Shown: piece by piece, positions 36,501 through 46,041 of the stretch
Layout of the letters: the number at the start of each line of letters is the position of its first letter
How positions within the stretch are numbered: position 1 is the first letter of the stretch
Assembly: GCA_030268105.1 (NCBI GenBank)
Contig: BSDZ01000031.1
Location: forward strand, 124,001-188,000
DNA length: 64,000 nucleotides
Reading direction: 5' to 3'
Origin: Volvox africanus
Lineage: Eukaryota > Chlorophyta > Chlorophyceae > Chlamydomonadales > Volvocaceae
Translations under genes and position numbers: made by a program
Notes under the pieces: model-generated
Database searches by the model: none
What the model saw: only the letters and a program-made list of their open reading frames with translations
Told to the model about the DNA's origin: nothing

Positions 36501-38077
36501 GCGCAGCAAGAAGGAAACCCTCAAGGTGAGGTGGGCCGCAAGGTTGGACTCTCGGACCGCAAGGGAGGACGAGGGCCTCTCCCTCCCTCCCTCCCTCCCT
36601 CCCTCCCTCCCTGCATGTCTTTCTGCTGCCTTCTTGCCCCGCAGGCGAGGGCCGCTTCCGCCAAGACCTCCCTTGCTCTCCAGGAGATGATTGGCGGCTT
36701 GCAGATGCGGTCGGGTGAGTGTGTGTATGTGTGTGAGTGTGTGTGGGGGGGGTATTCCGCACAGGGGTGGGGGAGTGAAGGCACGGGTTAGTTGCCTGCG
36801 TGTGACCTACCGTGCTTTTTTGAGGTTCGGATGAAACATCCGGAGCAGGAAAGCTAGGACGATGGCCGCACACACACATGCACTCGCACACGCACACACA
36901 CCTCCGGTGTGTCATTTGGGCAGGGCGCCACGCTGTGCGGTGCGGTGCGGTGAAATCTTTTCTCTCCCATGCCTTGGCCGCCATTGTGGTGTCTGCAAGC
37001 TGGTATGTGTGCTGCAGCGGATGGGGAACCGCTTAAAGTGGCCAGTACTAGGCTACCAGCTAGCTGGCTATTGAACGTTTCTTGACCGCCAATAAAGTCG
37101 ATATGCTAGCCCCTCTTACATCCATTTTGATCCCCGCACGGGATGGTAATGCGATTGTTTGTTGTTTGTCATTCACTTGGGGTTCCCTTTGATTAGAAGG
37201 TTTTCACGAGAAGGTGGAAGCCCATGTTCGTTAAGTTCGGTACTTCGTTTGATATCCTTTTAGTGAATTCCTCACTCCACTACCGTGTGTGCTAAATGCG
37301 TGTCTCTAATAGGACCCTCTGGATGCATGCCCCGCCTGCGTCCTCCCATACATGCAGGTTCCAGTTGGGCTGCGTTTGAGAAGATGGAGGAGAAGGTGGC
37401 TCAGCTGGAGGCTCAGGCGCAGACAGCTAACGCCCTGGTGGCCCCGGATTCCCTGGAGCGCCAGTTCGCAGCTCTGGAGGGAGACACGGGTGTAGACGTA
37501 GAACTGGCAGCACTCAAACATCAACGTAAACACCGAGGTAGGTACTGGAGGGGGCGGGGAGGGGGAAGGGGATTTTGCATATTCAAATATTGCATATTTG
37601 ATTCGGTGCCGACCGAGAAAAGCGAGTCTATAGAGCCTTGGTAGGTGTGCATATTTCACGGCTGGCTGGCGGCTGGTGAGGCGGCGCCGTGAGAGGGGCA
37701 AACGAAGTGGAGGACTCATACCCGCAGGGGGCCCCGGGGCAGTGGGGGGTGGGGGTGGGGGCCACCGTGGTGGCGGCAGTGAAGGGCTCTCAGCTCTGAC
37801 TGTGAAACCGGCGCGAAAAGCAGGACGCCGATATTACACTTGACGTGTTCTGACGGTGTTGAAAAAGGGCAACATTATGTATTTTGTTTTGGAAAGCATG
37901 ATCCTATCGTGCACCCATGCAGTACATTATGATCCTATGAGCAGTTTGTACTGCGCAGGCGCGCCCTCGCAGCTGCCGCCCTCGCCTTCCCCACCGCTGA
38001 TGGGGCGACCGCTGCGCGATGTGCTTGACCCGCTGGAGAGGGAGCTGGAGGATCTGAGGCGCCGGGCCCGAGAGTGA
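33512..38077 (+). CDS. VIPP1: VIPP1 (IM30), plastid ESCRT-III/PspA-family membrane-remodelling protein
   Basis: Needed for thylakoid formation and membrane repair; it forms rods and rings on plastid membranes. Ten exons: 33512-33530, 33761-34188, 34565-34621, 35017-35076, 35317-35425, 35995-36047, 36463-36525, 36645-36714, 37358-37537 and 37959-38077. All phases agree, giving about 385 residues. Residues 1 to about 120 are a basic, Ser/Ala-rich transit peptide. Then comes the amphipathic helix NLFTRIYRIVTSFFNGMVAS and FEDPEKLLDR. The PspA coiled-coil hairpin includes EEMQEDMARMRQ, ASQRQMMVKQKSLQ, AREALKRRKVLQ, KLAEARSKKETLK and LALQEMIGGLQ, followed by SSWAAFEKMEEKVAQLEAQA. The tail DPLERELEDLRRRARE fits the VIPP1-specific C-terminal helix. 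The 19-nt first exon is supported by phase but is short, so the start is the least certain part. A GT-rich and a CCCT-rich repeat lie in introns. Confidence 0.93.
35237..35306. repeat. GT and ATGT microsatellites in a VIPP1 intron
   Basis: (GT)n passing into (ATGT)/(ATGA) units directly upstream of VIPP1 exon 5; the repeat ends about 10 bp before the acceptor. Confidence 0.85.
36575..36612. repeat. (CCCT)n microsatellite in a VIPP1 intron
   Basis: About eight tetranucleotide units between VIPP1 exons 7 and 8. The run may also act as an extended pyrimidine tract for the acceptor at 36644. Confidence 0.85.
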
Positions 38078-39642
38078 GGGTTTTAGGGATGCCTGTTCTT
38101 TTACGGCAATGCCCGAAGGCGCCAGTTAGGTGTCACGCGGCAGCCCGGTGGAAAGTGGGCCTTACTGTCGCGATACTGACATGACGCGACAGCCTGTATA
38201 CCCGGGAATGCGGACTCCACGAGAATCGTGCTTCGAAGGGGAATCTTGACGTGCCAGACACTGTGTTTTGGATGCTGATTTTTCGCGGGACAACTTCTTC
38301 ATCCTGCAGCCTCTGCAAGTAAAGCTGGATGATAACATATAGTAACGTAAGATTGACATGCGTGGTTGAATTTTCCTGAAGCGCCTGGCAGTATGGCGCT
38401 CTGCAGGCTAGCTCCGCCAGCCTAGTTGGGGGGAAGCCGCAGAGCGACGCATCGGTGTACGATTGGCTGAAAGCGAAACCCCATTTAAATGGAACTAGAA
38501 AAGTGTTGCCGGGAATGATGGTGCGGAATCAGACGAAAAGGAATGAAGGTGCTGTAGAACGGGTAAAGACACGCGGCGGCACACGGCGGCGGCGGCGGCA
38601 TACACAAGAGTATGTCCAGGAAACACGACTGCATGAATTTGTAAATTTGCTTGGGAGCGGAGGCGCCTCTCTGAAATTTGGGGCCTTGCCGGAAGCTCGT
38701 GGAATTCTCAATGGCATTTGGTTATAAGGGTGTCTAGAGACGCCACCAGCCGTTAAGGTGTGTGGCGCCAGAAAGGCCAGATCTGTCATGCCAACAGGAT
38801 GGATTTGCATCGTATATGATACTGCAGACGATTATACAGGACCGGGTAGCACGTCCTAGCACAATAGGCAGGACTTGGCTCGGGAGGGAGCTTCGTAATT
38901 TGCTCTCAATCATGAGAAGGATATAGTTACGATTTTGAACTAAACAACAAATTGAACTAAACAACGAATTGAACATATGTAGGCACCATTTATCGGTGAG
39001 TATTTTGGTATTTCCGTATTTCGCAGAGCGATTACATTCCCCGCAGCTGCATGATGTGTCATCCATCGAGCTGCCATTTAGCAAGCGAGGTTTAGCGAAC
39101 GTGTTTTATTTGTATACCTTAATGGACTGAAAAGTATGGCGAACGTGTTGCATCCGAGAGTTGGTGCGGGTTTTTAGGTTTTATGGAGTTACGGATTGCA
39201 TCCGCAGGTTGGGCACATCCTGGTATAACCGAAACATAATTGTTGGTGTTTGATGGCAGGTGTTTGTACATTTTCGATAACCTGCTAACTTTTTACGTTT
39301 CCTTCACTTAACTCATGTTCCAAATAGTTCATTAATATAACACGCAAACAATCAATATCTTCGGGCTGTTTAGGGTTTGTCACAGGCCTTGCTGGGTCTG
39401 TCGCGCTGTCCTGTCCTGCCGCTGCTCAGGTGTCCTCAGTTGCGTTGGCGCACTGCTGCTTCCAGGTCCTTCAAGTCCATCTTTGAATATAAACGTAACA
39501 AAATTGTCTGTTTTTTGCAAACAAGTTAGATTTGTAAGATTGGAACCCAAACGGCGCTGGTAACCGCATACCGGTACTCGTTGCCTGTTTGCTTCCCATC
39601 GTAGCTTCCTTTTTTTGCTGGTTCCATTCGAAATTACCAAAA
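38078..39642. other. Intergenic region between VIPP1 and the SAR1-like gene
   Basis: Holds the VIPP1 3' UTR, with a TGTAA candidate at 38640-38644, and then about 1 kb of sequence that should include the SAR1-like promoter. No further exon was recognised. Confidence 0.4.
38640..38644 (+). terminator. TGTAA candidate polyadenylation signal for VIPP1
   Basis: The first TGTAA found after the VIPP1 stop, about 560 bp downstream. Such 3' UTR lengths are ordinary in volvocine algae, but the match is only five bases. Confidence 0.4.
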
Positions 39643-40257
39643 ATGTTCCTCATTAACTGGTTCTATGATATCCTGAATTATCTTGGCCTCCGCCACAAGA
39701 ACGCCAAGATCCTGTTCCTCGGCCTGAACAACGCGGGCAAGACGACGCTGCTGCACGTACTTCGTGATAATCGCGTGGTGCAGCACATGCCCACGCAGCA
39801 TCCTACCTCGGAGGAGATTCAAATGTGTGGAGTCACATTCCGAACGTTTGACCTGGGCGGCCACAAGTTAGTCCGCAGCGTCTGGCGCAACTACTTCCCG
39901 TGCGTGGACGGCGTGATCTTTCTTGTCGACTCCGCTTGCCCGGAACGCTTTCCCGAAGCCCACAAGGAGCTGATGGCACTTCTAACCGAGGACTGTCTGC
40001 GCACAGTACCCTTTGCAATCCTAGGCAACAAAATCGACTTGCCGGGGGCGGCATCGGAAGACGAGCTGCGCAACGCATTAGGCCTCTGCTACACAACAGG
40101 CAAAGGAAAACCCGCAGCAAGGGGCAGAACCACTGCGGGTACGAACCAGGGACAGGTGGGCAAGGGCGAGGAGCGACCTGTGGAGGTTTTCATGTGCTCT
40201 GTCATTCGGCGCATGGGCTATTCTGAGGGCTTCCGATGGCTTAGCCAGTACGTTTAA
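39643..40257 (+). CDS. Divergent SAR1-like small GTPase, intronless
   Basis: 204 residues, one exon, starting [16 protein letters not shown], the amphipathic N-terminal helix typical of SAR1, the COPII coat GTPase at ER exit sites. Nucleotide-binding motifs are present: GLNNAGKT (P-loop), DLGGH (switch II) and NKID; the end RWLSQYV also matches SAR1. Differences from its neighbour at 41429: the P-loop has Asn where SAR1 has Asp (GLDNAGKT); switch and helix residues differ ([17 protein letters not shown]); and a Gly/Arg/Thr-rich insertion of about 12 residues follows YTTGKGK, before VEVFMCS. The frame is intact and motif conservation suggests a selected gene, not a pseudogene. It probably arose by tandem duplication. 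The ATG at 39643 was chosen because it aligns with the SAR1 start; the frame is open further upstream but without an ATG. Confidence 0.85.
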   Translation: MFLINWFYDILNYLGLRHKNAKILFLGLNNAGKTTLLHVLRDNRVVQHMPTQHPTSEEIQMCGVTFRTFDLGGHKLVRSVWRNYFPCVDGVIFLVDSACPERFPEAHKELMALLTEDCLRTVPFAILGNKIDLPGAASEDELRNALGLCYTTGKGKPAARGRTTAGTNQGQVGKGEERPVEVFMCSVIRRMGYSEGFRWLSQYV

Positions 40258-41428
40258 CAAAAAGGTTCGGATTTTTCAATAATGCAGACTAGTTGGGGCC
40301 TAGAGCTGAAGATTTTGTGAGCTGTTACATTAAGTAGGATTACATAGATTCGGTAATTGGTTATGGATAGAGAAAGAGCTGAGGGAGGGTACTTGCACGT
40401 AAGGTATAGAACTCTTATTTGTGGTGTTATTAGTTAGATGATGGATGCCCACGGCAACACAGCTGGCGGTCCCTCAAGGCGTGCGACTGTGAACCACGAG
40501 GTTGGGATTGAAGCATCCCATGGACGAAATGGCACCGTGTGCACAGACGTGCACAGACTTTTGCTGGCCGAAGCTCTCTACGATCAGATGGGAGGGGATG
40601 CAGCATGGTGTTACTTTGGTGGCTCAGCACAGTGGACAACCCTCGCCGCTGGTGCGTGGTGGGGTGAAGAACTCATTATACATAGATAGGCCTTGTGCGT
40701 CGTTTTCACGTTTAGGCAACAGACGGATAATTGCAAGTTACCCTTGTTGTGTTGAGATATGAATCCAACCGTGGTGATCTGTAACAATTTTGGGTCCAGC
40801 ATTCAACTTCGCGAAAGCGCACAATTGAACCTTGCCTACTTAAGCCGGAACTGCGTCGCTGCGGCATAAACATTTTAGCGTCGTACACGCCACGGTATGT
40901 TTGCTTCTAACTTCATAAGAAAGATGATTGTTGATGAATGCGGGCGCGGGCCTCAGACCATACCCCTTTGCCGGTAATATGACGTCAAACAATAAACTCT
41001 ATGAAGGATACCACCCAATGCCACTGAAGGGATCCCATAAGCCAACTTGGAGAATTTCAGCGGTATGGAAGCTACCGCGTGAGCGCCAACGAAGCTTGAG
41101 ACGGATAGGGTGTTTGCGCAGTTTATTACGCATACATCCGAGTAATGACCATTATCCCAAAGCCAATATTGTCTGAGTGGAAAATTCATTTTATATCGTT
41201 CTTCCAGTTGACGGCTCTCAAATTTATGCACCGTGTACGGACAAACGCCAGGTGTCCTCTCAAAGTATAACCTTGACTGCCAATTTTGAAGCTTAGGACA
41301 GGCATTCTAGAGCGCTTGCATACCCTCTCTATCCTAGGAAGCGGGCAACACTGCAACAGCTGCGCCCCCTGGCCCTGTTTTCTTCTCTGTTCAAACTCCG
41401 ACGTGCGCGTAGAAACTGAGAGAACAAG
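40258..41428. other. Intergenic region between the two SAR1 genes
   Basis: About 1.2 kb containing the 3' UTR of the SAR1-like gene and the promoter of SAR1. No open frame with SAR1 or other recognisable similarity was seen, so there is no trace of a third copy. Confidence 0.45.
40780..40784 (+). terminator. TGTAA candidate polyadenylation signal for the SAR1-like gene
   Basis: TGTAAC about 520 bp after the stop of the SAR1-like gene; the first such motif found downstream. Confidence 0.4.
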
Positions 41429-42007
41429 ATGTTTCTAGTTAACTGGTTTTATGGAGTTCTTAATTACTTGGGTCTTTACAACAAGAACGCGAAGATCCTC
41501 TTCCTGGGTCTTGACAATGCTGGAAAGACGACACTGATGCATATGTTGAAGGATGACCGCGTTGTGCAGCATCAACCAACGCAGTATCCCACGTCCGAGG
41601 AGATTCAATTGGGCGGTATCAACTTCAAAGCGTTCGATCTTGGTGGTCATGAGATTGCGCGCCGTGTATGGAAGGACTATTATGCCAAAGTGGATGCGAT
41701 TGTGTATCTAGTGGACTCAGCTGATCGCGAGCGCTTCCCCGAGGCCAAGAAGGAGCTTGACGGTCTGTTGGGCGATGACTCGTTGGGCACGGTTCCTTTC
41801 CTAATCCTGGGCAACAAGATTGACATTCCGACCGCTGCTTCAGAAGATGAGCTCAGGAATTGGCTGGGCCTGACTTACACTACCGGCAAGGGCAAGGTTA
41901 ACCTCAGCGACTCGAAGATTCGACCCTGCGAGGTGTTCATGTGCTCCGTCGTCAAGCGGATGGGTTATGGGGAGGGCTTCCGGTGGCTTAGCCAGTATAT
42001 TAAGTAA
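41429..42007 (+). CDS. SAR1: SAR1 GTPase of the COPII coat, intronless
   Basis: 192 residues, the usual SAR1 length. On GTP binding it inserts an N-terminal helix ([16 protein letters not shown]) into the ER membrane and recruits SEC23/24 to start COPII vesicles. Visible motifs are GLDNAGKT (P-loop, residues about 28-35), the switch I Thr in [22 protein letters not shown] (switch II), [15 protein letters not shown] (base binding), [17 protein letters not shown] and the C terminus QYIK. It follows the divergent copy on the same strand. It is convergent with the rhomboid-like gene downstream. The lack of introns in both copies is notable in a window of intron-rich genes. Confidence 0.97.
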   Translation: MFLVNWFYGVLNYLGLYNKNAKILFLGLDNAGKTTLMHMLKDDRVVQHQPTQYPTSEEIQLGGINFKAFDLGGHEIARRVWKDYYAKVDAIVYLVDSADRERFPEAKKELDGLLGDDSLGTVPFLILGNKIDIPTAASEDELRNWLGLTYTTGKGKVNLSDSKIRPCEVFMCSVVKRMGYGEGFRWLSQYIK

Positions 42008-42049
42008 TGGCAGATACATCGGGAGTGAAGGCTTTTTAAACAGTGTTCG

Positions 42050-42054
42050 TGTAA
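42050..42054 (+). terminator. TGTAA polyadenylation signal for SAR1
   Basis: TGTAACG 43 bp after the SAR1 stop. This is the volvocine-type signal, although a second, more distal site cannot be excluded. Confidence 0.5.
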
Positions 42055-42520
42055 CGCCCTGGGGGATGGGGACTGGAGTCGGGGGGATTGATGGCGCTGT
42101 ATACCCCAAAGTTTTGAACCGAACTTGTGGATTATGACTCCGTTTTGTGTGACTTACGGCTGGCAGATGGCAGTAGGTGGCAGCCGAGCGTTGAGGTCAG
42201 TGTGTAGCAGCGCAAGCTAGCCATGGCCCATTTGCACGTGGCGACTTGTACTGCAAGGTCGCACGTGCATATGCATAGGGGGCTTAATGGCCGTGACTCT
42301 TAGGCTTGGTAGGTTTAGCGGAAAAGTGTTAGCAACAGGACTTAGCCTTGAACCCTGCAACGTATGAAGTTAGTTTCGTTGCTGTTTGGGGGATGGGATT
42401 TGGCAGACGAAGGGTTTGTAAAGCTCTGGATGAGATATGTACATAGAAATTCCACATAATCGTGCATCGTCCGCTTTCTCGTACCGTGTCATATAGCATT
42501 TGGTATGGGTTTCATTAAAG

Positions 42521-45453
42521 TCACTGCCCACTTCCAAACACGACAAACAGGGTAGTGAAAAACACGATCGCAGTCAGGGCCGATGTGGTAAGGGTACGCT
42601 GAATCGAAGTGGTTTGGTCCAGTACAACTGTCATTTCCGTCACAGAATCCGGATCTGGAATCCACATCGAGCCATCGGGCAGTTCCACCTCTCGTGTGAC
42701 TTGGTAGCGTGGCCCAGCCATGTACGTCAGCAGGAAACCTGGAAGACATAGTGGATAGGACGGACATGACAACATTAAAACTGATAAACCCTGATGAAGC
42801 GTGTGCGTCATGTGCCAGTTTCGTAACCCTGAGTGGCAGGCAACAGGCCCGTAGCCTATACGGACAGGACATGCAATGCAAAAATACACACAGCCCGGGG
42901 GCCGAACCTTAGCCCTACTTAGCCTTATTAGTATGCACAAATTGCGGCTAAAATGCCCTATCCAACCTACCTGAACCGAAGCCTGCGCTAAGAGCCGCAG
43001 CTAATGCCAGACCGCCGGGTTCTAGCGTGTGCTGTAGCGCCACAACAACGACACCCCCCAGCAGCAGCCCAGTCCGCAGATTTACTGCACCACCTGCTCG
43101 CTGCAAGCCTGCTGCTGCCCTGTTGCCGCCCTTCTCCATGGAAGTACTGCTGACGCTGAGGCCGCTCGCTTGCCGCTCCACGTCCCCGTTAATTAACTGA
43201 TGCGCCACAGAGCTTCCCGCCATTCCCATGACGGCCCCCAAGCCGCCACATAACAACACTGGATCGGTGAGTGCCAACACATCGCTACCGGGTAGTAACA
43301 AAGCATCAACCAACCCTATGGGCAGGCTTGAATTGCCTGTCATGGAGGTAGCAGCCGCTGCCGAGGTCCCTTGCACAGCGTCACCACCTGCCGTGGCAAT
43401 GAGAACATCGGCGGCGACGATGGCAGACAGTGCGTACGCTGCGGTGAAGGTACGGTACCTGATCAGGGTAAAATCGAGGCAGGTCGCCCATGTTGCCGTA
43501 CAAATACATGTATGTATACCTAAGGTATATCATCTTGCGAGATGTTATTTGCTTTTGACCACACGAGTCTTGATTGCGCCGGACCCATGCTGGCAACAAC
43601 AGGCAACGATAGATGCTGCCCTATGGTCATTACGTGCTGATCTCGCACCCGGCGCCTGGCCCATCAATGTGCCATGTAGTAATTACAGGCTTGGCATCAC
43701 GCAAAGCCGCCAGCAGCCAGCTTGCGGAGGATATTTATCCCGTGTGGAGATAACACAGTGCGGCCCTCCCACCCCCAATCTTACCCCAAGCATGCCTCAA
43801 CGCACGGTGCAACCATCAGCATGCCATATAGTACGACAGCAAAGCTCGCCAAATCGGGCTGGACGAAGCAACCGCTCAGCAGCCGCCAAAGCTCAACCTG
43901 TCGGAAAAAGACGCCGCAACCAGGACAGCATGGCAAGGCGGTTAGGGTGGTGGCTGACGGAACGCCCACAGCGAATGCCATGCAGTGCAGGCGCTGTGTG
44001 CTACATAGGCGCCGTCGCGGCTGTGCTCCATGCTGATGTTAAAGGCACCGTGTAAAGCCGTTTCTTTCGAAAAGGTGGGAAATGCATCACTCAATCACTC
44101 ACCTGATCCCAGACCGCGGGCCGCGTGAGTCCCAGGCCCGCGATCAATTCCACGGCAGCGTCGGCGCCTTGGGTGGCATACACCCGCACAACAGTCCCGT
44201 ACACTGCGGCTTGTATGAACGAGATCACATAGGACTCGCACGGCATCACCTGGGGAAGGTACACGAAGAGAGAATGGCGGTGGGCACAACAGATCCTACC
44301 TAGCCTTGGCGTTGGAGGGCTTACCTGGGTCACGACGTTACCATAGCACTCTTCGCACTGATGGTCAAACCCCTGCCGTCAAGACAGCGTTGGGGCTCTG
44401 CGCTCTCCCCATACTGGTGATCTGTGATGACCGTGCCGCACCCTCCCTACCCAACCCCTCACCTTCGGGAGCTCCAGCGCTTGTCCAGGGAGGGTCCTGT
44501 GGATTTTCGGGTGGCAGAATGCCGCAAGGGCCACAGCAATGCTCATTATACAAGGAGCTCTGTAATCGTGCAACGAAGCCCTGGACACAAGCCGTAAGTT
44601 GTGCGCATGCATCCCCAAAATATGATCCACCCCGCCTCATGACTTCAGGACATACGAACACGAGCGCCTTAATAAGCACCTAAGCATTGCCACTTACTTT
44701 CGGCCTGCCCAGACCTCGTTACGCAGCATTGCCTCATTGGCGATGAAGCGGCCCGCAGGATTGGCGGAAGAGGATATCGAGGTAGTCCGCGGGGGAGCGG
44801 CTTGGCGCGGCCGGATGCGCCACCACTCTACCAGGGCCGGATCGCGGTCGGCTGGGGATGGATCTTGACATAGAACAGAGAAGGGATGAGTTCAGAGTGA
44901 TGCTGTGTACGCGCACAGGAAGGCTCAGGGAGCTAATTTTAGAGCCAAAGTAATTGAAGGGCTTGGTGGTGTGTGTCGCAGTATCGGTGGTGGCAGGATA
45001 GTGTCCATAATAGTTATTGGCGTGTAATATATGCGAATTGCACAACGCACTAGCCGCTCACGAATCGGCCTCAGGAACGGTTTACTTGCATCATACTAAG
45101 CTTGGGAACCATCAGAGGATTTTGTGCATGACCAATGTTATCATAATATTCACATGAATGTCACACAATTACATCAGCATATTCTGCCAGCGTCACATAT
45201 CAACCAGGGTTCAGGCCCCGACTCGCGACATCGATAACTCACCTGACTCGCTTCCCGATCCAAGAAGAGAGTCCAGCGTTGACAACGCTTTGTTTGAGCG
45301 ATTGCCATCTTCAACAGCCTTCAAACACCTGATAGGCTTGCGCTTTACACGAGTAGTTCGTTGTCCGTCTGGAGCCCTACCATGTTTGTGACCGTAAAAT
45401 GACTGCGACATGTGAGTCAATACCAAACTCGTTTGGGCGTGAGGGATTGCCAT
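42521..45453 (-). CDS. Rhomboid-fold membrane protein lacking catalytic residues
   Basis: Eight exons, all phase-matched: 45453-45243, 44863-44698, 44580-44463, 44372-44325, 44249-44103, 43897-43785, 43458-42971 and 42738-42521, giving about 502 residues. The Ser/Arg/Lys-rich N terminus (MAIPHAQTSLVLTHMSQ) resembles a plastid transit peptide. A CEEC cysteine pair precedes the first membrane helix (SYVISFIQAAVYG). The rhomboid core follows: VELWRLLSGCF (the WR loop), then helix MLMVAPCVEACLG, YRTFTAAYALSAI, GGLGAVMGMAG, LLLGGVVVVALQ and LALAAALSAGFGSG, then LTYMAGPR. The position of the catalytic Ser in GxSG reads GGLGAVMG. The helix that should carry the catalytic His has none. So it looks like a pseudoprotease, as in iRhoms and some plant rhomboid-like proteins. 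A soluble domain and one more helix (SALTAIVFFTTLFVVFGSG) end the protein. The fold assignment is by pattern only. Confidence 0.7.
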
Positions 45454-45794
45454 AGCATGAAAGCACACATTTCCGGTACGATATCGGTGCACAGATTTGC
45501 CGTACGATTATGTTACACTGTACAATGCTGAAATTCGTAGATAATCGGAGCAGGCATAGTATTTCAACATGCGGCGAGACTGTTGTTCCATATTCATATA
45601 AGGGAGAGTGTTGTTCCATGTGCGCTTCCAGGGGGCGCTTAAAGCATTAGGTGCCTCAGGCGGCCTTGAGAATGTGCCATTATATGGTTAGACGGTTAGA
45701 GAGCAATCTCGGGCAGGGTGTCACAGACAGGGTAAGGAATGGGAAAAGTATGTCAGCATGCTTCACACACGACATACCAAGCTCCATTCCAACG

Positions 45795-46041
45795 TTACGT
45801 CGCATCATCAACCTGCAGGAGAGATAAGATCTCCTCGGCCCCGACCATGGCGGTTCCATCTTGGGGCACATGCCTCGCTTGCCACAGGGTTGCTGGAGGA
45901 GACCGCTTAGATGGACGATCCCATTCGTTCTCGTCAACACCAAATGCCAAGCAAACCTCACCGAAGATACGGGAGTCCAAATCAACATTGCCAAGCAAGT
46001 TGGGGCCAATCTGTCGCCATACTCGGGCACCAGGGCGTCCT
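45795..46041 (-). CDS. Last exon of an unidentified minus-strand gene
   Basis: An exon entered after a TAGTACAG acceptor in phase 2 and ending at TAA (45797-45795). It reads GRPGARVWRQIGPNLLGNVD, continues DLDSRIFGEVCLAFG and ends EEILSLLQVDDAT. Composition and frame are convincing, but no family was recognised. Upstream pieces may lie up to about 48160, such as a frame with a hydrophobic segment (LRLAVLPVTAACLATFAG, about 48000-48160) and a stretch at about 47650-47730. They were not joined. The stop is 342 bp upstream of the start of the rhomboid-like gene on the same strand. Confidence 0.45.

Noticed and set aside
37729..37810. Possible extra Gly-rich VIPP1 exon
   Set aside because: An acceptor exists, but VIPP1 exons 9 and 10 already join in phase without it and no clear donor follows.
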